This document shows, in pieces, positions 1-4,339 of a stretch of 6,905 bases of DNA. Position 1 is the stretch's first letter; every line of letters begins with the position of its first letter. Position numbers and translations under genes: made by a program. Location: positions 1-6,905 of the forward strand of contig CATXML010000062.1 of NCBI GenBank assembly GCA_958372035.1, in the 5' to 3' direction. The notes under the pieces are model-generated. The model worked only from the letters and a program-made list of their open reading frames with translations, was not told the origin of the DNA and ran no database searches. Source of the stretch: an uncultured Collinsella sp. Its GTDB lineage: Bacteria > Actinomycetota > Coriobacteriia > Coriobacteriales > Coriobacteriaceae.

Positions 1-39
1 CTCACACCGAAGCCCGTCGGCACGGTCGAGTGGGAGTAA
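1..39 (+). CDS. 3' end of an unidentified gene (partial)
   Basis: The first 39 bases read as twelve sense codons (LTPKPVGTVEWE) followed by TAA. Eleven of the twelve codons end in G or C, as expected for coding sequence in this genome, whereas the other two rightward frames give arginine/serine-rich or very short tails. The gene enters from outside the window, so no function can be assigned. The composite hairpin repeat that starts 33 bases downstream ends in a stem plus T tract oriented to terminate this rightward transcript. The call rests on codon character only. Confidence 0.5.
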   Translation, partial: LTPKPVGTVEWE

Positions 40-72
40 GCTAACTCAGCTGGTAGGCGACGAGAACTAGCA

Positions 73-162
73 GATGTGACAAAGGGACAGTCCCTTTGTC
101 ACATCCTCGATATTATGTGCGGGATGGTACGCCACGCGGCGTGCCATCCCGTTCGTTATTTT
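73..162 (+). repeat. Composite two-hairpin repeat, copy A
   Basis: Two hairpins are joined by a 14-nt spacer. Hairpin 1 is a perfect palindrome: 73-87 pairs with 91-105 (15 bp) around a CAG loop, with core AAAGGGA/TCCCTTT. Hairpin 2 pairs 120-133 with 138-151 (14 bp, one T-G wobble at 128/143) around an ACGC loop and is followed by a T-rich run. A second copy lies at 6042-6130. Positions 75-157 align without gaps to 6044-6126 with 11 differences in 83 positions. Palindromes with a GGGACAGTCCC core are a recurring type of dispersed bacterial intergenic repeat, and some such REP-like elements are mobilised by RAYT transposases. No transposase lies in this window, so mobility is inference. Confidence 0.85.
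120..162 (+). terminator. Terminator-like hairpin 2 of repeat copy A
   Basis: A 14-bp GC-rich stem (120-133 with 138-151) with a 4-nt loop is followed directly by TTCGTTATTTT. It would act as a Rho-independent terminator for the gene tail ending at 39. The leftward kinase gene has its stop codon (156-158) inside this T tract, so leftward transcripts also pass through the hairpin. On that strand the run after the stem is not T-rich, so any termination there would be weaker. Confidence 0.65.
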
Positions 163-1304
163 AATGAGCCGAGTGCGCGAGTGGGAAGAGTCACGAGCAT
201 GGTCGTTCCGCGCTCCGAGCTCTCTTCGACCTCGATGGAGCCGCCGTGGAGCGCGGCAATCTCCCAGACCAGCGCAAGTCCCAGCCCCACGCCGCCGTAT
301 GCCCTGCTGCGCGATTTGTCGACGCGAAAGAAGGGCTGAAAGATGCTCGTCTGGTATTGCTCGGGAATGCCCGGCCCCTGGTCGCGCACGCGTAGCAGCA
401 CGCGGTCGCCTTCGGCGCAGGCGTTGATTTGCACGGTCGAGTTGGGCGCGCTATAGCGTATGGCGTTTTCGGTCAAGTTGAACAGCAACCGATAGATTAG
501 CGTGTCGCTGCCGATCATTTGCGCGTCGCCCTCACTTGTAAGCGTGATGTCTTTTTGCTCGGCAAGGGGCGCCAGGTCCGTGAGCACTTCTTCGATCATC
601 GGCGCTAGGTCAATCACATCGTTGCAAGGGACACTGCGCAGCTCGCTCATCTCGAGCAGGGTCTTTGTCATGTGCGTCATTCGCTCGGTCTGCTCCTGCA
701 GCAGCCCGAGCAGGCTCGCTGTATCGGCGTCGACGTCGGGGTGCTCGGCGCAAAACAGCTCGACCTGGGCCTGCATGAGCGCAAGTGGCGTGCGCAGCTC
801 GTGCGCTGCATTGCCCGTAAACTGTCTTTGTGCGGAAAATCCCTCGTCAAGGCGGGCAATCATGTCGTTAAACGACGCGCTGCAGCGCCTGAGTTCAGAG
901 GGCACGTCCTCGCTGATTTTTGTGTCGGCGAGGTTGTCGGGCCGCACGCTCTCGACTTGCGTCGCAAAGAAGCGCAACGGCCGCAGCGCATGTCCGCTTA
1001 CAAAGTAGGCCAGCACGCCGCCGAGCAGCGTCACCGCCGCAGTTATATACCAGCTCGTCGCGCCAAACGATTCTTGGGCGTCGTTCACGACGATGGTCAG
1101 CGCGTCGTCGAGCTCTTTGTTTGTCGGGTCAAATGAGCTGGGCGAGGCCGCCTCCACCTTGCTGTGCGCCGATAGTTCATTGCCGATCGAGTCCATGTAG
1201 CGCATGCCGGAGTAGCCAACCAGGCAATTCATAAGTACGCAGGTTGAACATATCAGCAGTGCCGTCATCAACGTGATGCGCCACTGCAGCGACAGCCGCT
1301 TCAT
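156..1304 (-). CDS. Sensor histidine kinase (HAMP/HisKA/HATPase)
   Basis: Membrane-bound sensor kinase of 382 residues that autophosphorylates on histidine and passes phosphate to the response regulator encoded just upstream. Visible parts in order: TM1 about 9-30; a short extracytoplasmic loop of about 50 residues; TM2 about 85-104; a HAMP linker about 105-157; the H box AAHELRTPL with His168; the N box with Asn280 (NLTENAIRYS); the G1 box DQGPGI at 308-313; an F box near 322-326; and the G2 box GGVGLGL at 337-343. All catalytic motifs are intact and length is normal for an EnvZ/BaeS-like kinase. The ATG overlaps the regulator stop as ATGA, with GGAGGA six bases upstream, implying translational coupling. 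TM1 carries Cys19, Cys22 and Cys27 (CSTC plus a third Cys), which could make it redox-responsive. The stimulus cannot be read from sequence; divergence from a thiol-redox operon hints at envelope redox or thiol stress. Confidence 0.93.
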   Translation of the reverse strand: MKRLSLQWRITLMTALLICSTCVLMNCLVGYSGMRYMDSIGNELSAHSKVEAASPSSFDPTNKELDDALTIVVNDAQESFGATSWYITAAVTLLGGVLAYFVSGHALRPLRFFATQVESVRPDNLADTKISEDVPSELRRCSASFNDMIARLDEGFSAQRQFTGNAAHELRTPLALMQAQVELFCAEHPDVDADTASLLGLLQEQTERMTHMTKTLLEMSELRSVPCNDVIDLAPMIEEVLTDLAPLAEQKDITLTSEGDAQMIGSDTLIYRLLFNLTENAIRYSAPNSTVQINACAEGDRVLLRVRDQGPGIPEQYQTSIFQPFFRVDKSRSRAYGGVGLGLALVWEIAALHGGSIEVEESSERGTTMLVTLPTRALGSLK

Positions 1305-1975
1305 TTGCCGTCCTCCATAACGTAGCCTTCGCCGATTCGGTTGCGGATGGGGTCGTGCCCCAACGCGCCGCGCAGCTTTTTGCGCAGCGACGAGATGTGC
1401 ACGCGGGTCGCGTTGCTAAAGCTGTTGACGCTGCTGTCCCATACATGCTCGATAAGCTCTTCCTGGCTCACCGGCCGCCCCTGGTTAAGCATCAGGTATT
1501 CCAAGATGCCGGTCTCCTTGCGCGTGAGGCATAGGGTCTCGCCGCCCACGGAGGCGACGCGCGCCTTGGTGTCAAAGTTCAGCGATCCGCAGGTCAGGAC
1601 AACGTCGCTTTGCGTAAAGCGTCTGAGCGTGAGGCTACGGATACGTGCTGCCAGCTCGTCAAGATGGAACGGCTTGGTGAGGTAGTCGTTGGCGCCCGCA
1701 TCGAGCCCTGCTACCTTGTCGGTGACCTCGCCGCGTGCCGAGAGCACGAGCACCTTGGTCTCGCAATCGGTAATTCTGAGTTGCCTGAGCACGGTCATGC
1801 CGTCGACATGGGGGAGATTGAGGTCGAGCACGACAAGATCAAAGGTCTCGATATCGAGCAGGTCGAGGGCCTGCTGCCCGTCGTAGCAGCAGTCGACGCT
1901 ATAGGCCAAGTTGCGCAGGCTGCGTGCGATCGCATCGCACAGCGCCCGCTCGTCCTCGACGACCAAGATGCGCAT
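1301..1975 (-). CDS. OmpR/PhoB-family response regulator
   Basis: DNA-binding response regulator of 224 residues, first gene of the leftward two-component operon. The receiver domain (about 1-115) has acidic residues Glu7/Asp8, phospho-acceptor Asp51 in VVLDLNLP, Ser79 as the switch hydroxyl and Lys101 in LTKPF. A winged-helix domain (about 125-222) follows, with recognition-helix region RVHISSLRKKL and wing RNRIGEGYVM. Length and motif order are standard for the family. The ATG at 1975 is preceded by AAGGAGA with a 5-nt spacer, a good ribosome-binding site. Its stop overlaps the kinase start by four bases. It probably autoregulates and controls the divergent operon across the 89-bp intergenic region, as divergent regulators often do; no clear pair of direct repeats for dimer binding was found. 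Family assignment is secure, targets are inferred. Confidence 0.95.
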   Translation of the reverse strand: MRILVVEDERALCDAIARSLRNLAYSVDCCYDGQQALDLLDIETFDLVVLDLNLPHVDGMTVLRQLRITDCETKVLVLSARGEVTDKVAGLDAGANDYLTKPFHLDELAARIRSLTLRRFTQSDVVLTCGSLNFDTKARVASVGGETLCLTRKETGILEYLMLNQGRPVSQEELIEHVWDSSVNSFSNATRVHISSLRKKLRGALGHDPIRNRIGEGYVMEDGK

Positions 1976-2064
1976 AACGTTCTCCTTGCATAGTCATTCA
2001 CGCTTAACACGGATTTTATAGTCGGTATGGTCCAATGGGTCGCGAAACGAAAGGAGTGGTCAGA
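1976..2064. promoter_or_regulatory. Divergent promoter region with overlapping -10 elements
   Basis: This 89-bp gap separates the leftward two-component operon from the rightward CXXC/Fe-S/TlpA operon. Rightward, TATAGT at 2017-2022 matches five of six -10 positions. Leftward, the complement of 2015-2020 reads TATAAA, also five of six. The two hexamers occupy almost the same bases, so RNA polymerase could hardly use both at once. Predicted leaders are about 30-36 nt each, compatible with the visible Shine-Dalgarno sites. Neither side has a good TTGACA at 16-18 bp, which is consistent with activator dependence, possibly on the adjacent response regulator. The -10 matches are seen directly; promoter function is inferred. 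Confidence 0.45.
2051..2056 (+). promoter_or_regulatory. Ribosome-binding site deciding the TTG start of the microprotein
   Basis: AAGGAG lies eight bases before TTG at 2065-2067. It overlaps an in-frame GTG at 2056 and lies downstream of an in-frame ATG at 2035, which has no Shine-Dalgarno of its own. TTG is therefore preferred over starts that would add 3 or 10 residues. Confidence 0.6.
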
Positions 2065-2211
2065 TTGTTCAAAGCGATTAAGCCTGTGGCGCAGGTGGCT
2101 TTGCTGATCGTTGGGGTAGCCATGGTTGGCTTTGGAATTATGCGCGGCGAGGCAGATGCCGTGCTGGCCAAGGCAATCAGGCTGTGCTTGGAGTGTATCG
2201 GAATTGGATAA
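2065..2211 (+). CDS. CD1871A-type CXXC microprotein, 48 aa
   Basis: A 48-residue protein starting at TTG: FKAIKPVAQ, one hydrophobic segment (about residues 8-26, LLIVGVAMVGFGI), the polar turn RGEADAVLAKAI, and a C-terminal LCLECIGIG whose CLEC is a CXXC pair. From memory, this matches the CD1871A family of CXXC microproteins of anaerobic Firmicutes and Coriobacteria: same length, RGE after the membrane segment, and CLECIGIG end. The basic N terminus suggests N-in, placing CLEC at or outside the outer membrane face, where it could exchange disulfides with a secreted thioredoxin-fold partner. No biochemical role is known to me. It is the first gene of the operon; its TAA overlaps the TTG start of the Fe-S gene, and its 3' end contains the ribosome-binding site of that gene, suggesting coupled translation. 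An ATG at 2035 would give 58 residues but lacks a ribosome-binding site. Confidence 0.82.
   Translation: MFKAIKPVAQVALLIVGVAMVGFGIMRGEADAVLAKAIRLCLECIGIG
2190..2193 (+). promoter_or_regulatory. Ribosome-binding site deciding the TTG start of the Fe-S gene
   Basis: GGAG at 2190-2193, inside the microprotein codons, lies ten bases before TTG at 2204. No ATG occurs in this frame between here and well inside the conserved domain, so TTG is the best start. Confidence 0.5.
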
Positions 2212-3115
2212 AAGAAAAAACACTGCATCGCATCTTTTGGCGAGATTCCGCGGATTGATTCAGGCGGCGGCGACGCTTGCGACCAATATTCACCTGCCTA
2301 ACTTTGCCAAGGGCGGTATCTACCAGGGAGCCGGCAAAGCCGTCTGCGTGCCGGGGCTTAACTGCTACTCGTGTCCAGCGGCCTCGGGTGCGTGCCCCAT
2401 CGGGTCGTTTCAGTCGGTGGTGGGATCGTCTAAGTTCAGCTTTTCGTATTACGTCACCGGAACGCTCATTCTGATCGGCGTGCTACTGGGACGTTTTGTA
2501 TGCGGCTTTTTGTGTCCGTTTGGATGGCTGCAAGAGCTTCTGCATAAGATTCCCAGCAAAAAGCTCTCCACGAAAAAGCTCAAGCCGCTCACGTACATCA
2601 AGTATGCCGTGCTACTGTTTGCCGTGCTGCTGCTGCCCGTCTTGGTGGTCAACGATGTGGGTATGGGCGACCCGTTCTTTTGCAAGTACATCTGCCCGCA
2701 GGGTGTGCTCGAGGGCGCGATTCCGCTGTCCATCATGAATACGGGAATCCGCTCCGCGCTGGGAAAGCTCTTTTCCTGGAAGCTCGCGATCCTCATTGCG
2801 GTTGCGGTGCTGAGCGTGCTGTTCTACCGCCCCTTCTGCAAATGGATTTGCCCCCTCGGTGCGTTTTATGCGCTCATGAACAAGGTGTCGTTGCTGGGAA
2901 TTCGGGTCGATCATTGTAAATGCGTCTCGTGCGGCAAGTGCGCCAAGGTGTGTCAAATGGACGTGGACGTTACGCGTACGCCCAACCATGCCGAGTGCAT
3001 TCGTTGCGGCAAATGCGTGGGCGCGTGCCCCGTCGATGCTATTAGCTTTCGCTATGGGCTGGGTGTGACGGGCGACAAACCCGCGCAGTCCACGCAAGCC
3101 TGCGAAAACAAATAG
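2204..3115 (+). CDS. Polytopic 4Fe-4S membrane protein, NapH/YccM-like
   Basis: Integral membrane iron-sulfur protein, 303 residues from a TTG start, likely moving electrons across or along the membrane. Residues 20-40 (IQAAATLATN...) lead to CVPGLNCYSC with Cys48, Cys54, Cys57 and Cys64. TM segments lie near 81-99, 131-150 and 192-208. Three CxxxCP motifs, Cys100/Cys104, Cys160/Cys164 and Cys212/Cys216, are hallmarks of the NapH/NosR/YccM group. Two C-terminal ferredoxin-type clusters use Cys240-243-246-250 and Cys265-268-271-275 followed by Pro. Twenty cysteines in 303 residues is very high. NapH-type proteins relay electrons between quinol and Fe-S partners; here no reductase gene is adjacent, and the partners are a CXXC microprotein and a TlpA-like redoxin, so the acceptor is more likely an extracytoplasmic disulfide. 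A start at the in-frame ATG at 2126 is rejected because its extra 26 residues lie inside the microprotein gene. Function is inferred; family assignment is strong. Confidence 0.9.
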   Translation: MDKRKNTASHLLARFRGLIQAAATLATNIHLPNFAKGGIYQGAGKAVCVPGLNCYSCPAASGACPIGSFQSVVGSSKFSFSYYVTGTLILIGVLLGRFVCGFLCPFGWLQELLHKIPSKKLSTKKLKPLTYIKYAVLLFAVLLLPVLVVNDVGMGDPFFCKYICPQGVLEGAIPLSIMNTGIRSALGKLFSWKLAILIAVAVLSVLFYRPFCKWICPLGAFYALMNKVSLLGIRVDHCKCVSCGKCAKVCQMDVDVTRTPNHAECIRCGKCVGACPVDAISFRYGLGVTGDKPAQSTQACENK

Positions 3116-3150
3116 GTACCTATATAAGTTTCGATATAAACGGAGGAACC

Positions 3151-4113
3151 ATGAAACTGTCAAAAATTGCGGCTCTGTTGATGCTGCCCGTGCTGGCGCT
3201 GACTCTCGCGGCGTGCTCTGCCCCCAAGGGCGACGCGAAGGATGCTACGAGCGGCGCTGCGCAGATTGCCGAGCTCATAGCGCAAAAGCCGTCAAGTGCC
3301 GAGGAGGCGGCCGAGCTGTATCAGCAGCTGCTGCAAAAGGAAAACGAGATCTTTGCGAGCGATAACGCCCTATGGGAAAAGGTGTTCCTTGCGGCCAACA
3401 AAGACACCCCCATGATTGAGGACGGCAAGAACTACGGTGACTTCTTGCTCGATACCATCGAGGGCGCCAAGGATCAGTTTGCGGCTGACGAGCTTAAGAC
3501 GCTTAAGGCCGGCGCGCAGCAGGTCAAGGAGATCGAGGACAAGCTCATGGCGCTGGAGAAGGAGTTCCCCGGATGTGGCAGCACGCCCGGCGAGGGGGAG
3601 AGTGTTGATGCCTCGACCGCGGGCGTGACCAACGGCGAGAGCGGGGAGACGAAGTTCCCCAGCTTTAAGGGCAAGGACTTGGACGGCAACGATGTAAACA
3701 GCGACGAGCTGTTCTCCAAGAACAAGGTCACCGTCATGAACTTCTGGTTTACCACCTGCAAGCCGTGCGTGGGAGAGCTGGGCGATCTGGAGAAGCTCAA
3801 CAAGGAGCTTGCCGAGAAGGGCGGCCAGGTCGTGGGCGTTAATTCCTTTACGCTCGATGGCAACAAAGACGAGGTGGCCGATGCCAAGGACGTGCTTTCC
3901 AAGAAGGGCGTGACGTATAAGAACATCTGGTTTAAGTCGGACAGCGAGGCCGGAAAGTTCACCTCCAACCTGTACTCGTTCCCGACCACCTACGTGATCG
4001 ACCAGAACGGTAACATTGTGGGAGAGCCGATCATGGGCGGCATCAACTCCGCTGAGCAGCGCGAGGCGCTCAACAAACTGATCGATCAGGCACTCGCGAA
4101 GAGCGAACAGTAA
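3151..4113 (+). CDS. TlpA/ResA-like thioredoxin-fold lipoprotein
   Basis: Secreted, lipid-anchored thiol-disulfide oxidoreductase of 320 residues. A lipoprotein signal peptide (basic KLSK start, hydrophobic core, lipobox LAAC with Cys22) is followed by a long alanine/glutamate/lysine-rich, probably helical region (about 30-140), a Gly/Ser/Thr linker (about 143-168) and a TlpA/AhpC-type redoxin domain (about 169-318). That domain shows NFWFTTCKPC, with redox pair Cys203-Cys206, and the cis-proline segment YSFPTTYVID with Pro278. The helical region is extra relative to ResA-like proteins of roughly 160-180 residues. Cys142 (PGCGS) is an additional cysteine between the two parts. The ATG follows GGAGG with a 4-nt spacer, 35 bp after the Fe-S gene, so it is the third gene of that operon. 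It probably receives electrons from the upstream membrane proteins and reduces extracytoplasmic disulfides. The family is secure, the partner and substrate are inferred. Confidence 0.93.
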   Translation: MKLSKIAALLMLPVLALTLAACSAPKGDAKDATSGAAQIAELIAQKPSSAEEAAELYQQLLQKENEIFASDNALWEKVFLAANKDTPMIEDGKNYGDFLLDTIEGAKDQFAADELKTLKAGAQQVKEIEDKLMALEKEFPGCGSTPGEGESVDASTAGVTNGESGETKFPSFKGKDLDGNDVNSDELFSKNKVTVMNFWFTTCKPCVGELGDLEKLNKELAEKGGQVVGVNSFTLDGNKDEVADAKDVLSKKGVTYKNIWFKSDSEAGKFTSNLYSFPTTYVIDQNGNIVGEPIMGGINSAEQREALNKLIDQALAKSEQ

Positions 4114-4138
4114 GTCCGTGGGACAGACAACTGAAGGG

Positions 4139-4166
4139 GAGTCGCTGGAAACAGCGACTCTTTTTT
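4139..4166 (+). terminator. Intrinsic terminator after the TlpA gene
   Basis: GAGTCGCTG (4139-4147) pairs perfectly with CAGCGACTC (4152-4160) around a GAAA tetraloop, followed by six T residues at 4161-4166. This textbook Rho-independent terminator lies 25 bp after the TlpA stop and marks the end of the rightward redox operon. The reductase gene at 4340 would then need its own promoter or read-through. Confidence 0.95.
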
Positions 4167-4184
4167 CTGCTTCGGGGTAGCATC

Positions 4185-4337
4185 ATGGGTATATGTCGAA
4201 AGGGCACGCAGCTTTTCGTGCATTGCCTGAGCGGTGCGCGAAGCAACCAAGCTGTGAGTTTTCTTAAGCGTTCTGGGTATGGCAGTGTCAAGAATATCGG
4301 CGGCATAAGCGGCTACACGGGAAAGGTGGTGCGTTAG
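4185..4337 (+). pseudogene. 5'-truncated rhodanese remnant, 50 codons
   Basis: An open frame of 50 codons from ATG to TAG encodes the C-terminal half of a rhodanese domain: LFVHCLSGARSNQAV contains the sulfur-accepting active-site loop (Cys14 to Arg19), followed by FLKRSGYGSVKNIGG and ISGYTGKVVR. A rhodanese domain is about 100 residues; the N-terminal half, with the D-x-R and GHI-x-GA elements, is absent. Upstream in the same frame lies only the TlpA terminator. The tail is undamaged and free of stops, so the loss is either recent or the fragment is still translated; GGGG seven bases before the ATG is only a weak ribosome-binding site. The stop is two bases before the ATG of the reductase-rhodanese gene, suggesting that an intact rhodanese once preceded it in an operon. 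Homology is clear from motifs. Whether it is a dead remnant or a functional half-domain is unknown. Confidence 0.72.
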
Positions 4338-4339
4338 CT

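Noticed and set aside
40..62. tRNA-like box A (ACTCAGCTGGTAG) near the left edge
   Set aside because: No acceptor stem, anticodon arm or T-arm follows; the sequence runs straight into the palindromic repeat.
75..103. TGTGA...TCACA resembling a CRP-type operator
   Set aside because: The half-sites are too far apart for a CRP site and are part of a perfect 15-bp hairpin that recurs with hairpin 2 as one repeat unit.
502..1008. Rightward 168-codon open frame opposite the histidine kinase
   Set aside because: It is antisense to an intact kinase with all motifs, its protein is a serine/arginine-rich low-complexity translation with no recognisable domain, and it is explained by the GC bias of the coding strand.
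2215..2221. A-AAA-AAC slippery heptamer near the microprotein/Fe-S junction
   Set aside because: It lies after the microprotein stop, and a -1 shift there would leave the Fe-S frame rather than join the two genes; overlap and re-initiation explain the junction better.
2126..3115. ATG at 2126 as the start of the Fe-S protein (329 residues)
   Set aside because: The first 26 residues would overlap the microprotein gene in another frame and match nothing typical of the family; TTG at 2204 has a GGAG at ten bases and gives the expected N terminus.
2612..3163. Leftward 183-codon open frame opposite the Fe-S gene
   Set aside because: Histidine/arginine-rich translation without domains, lying fully antisense to a well-supported gene.
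3474..3989. Leftward 171-codon open frame opposite the TlpA gene
   Set aside because: Serine/leucine-rich shadow frame of a gene with clear signal peptide and redoxin motifs on the other strand.
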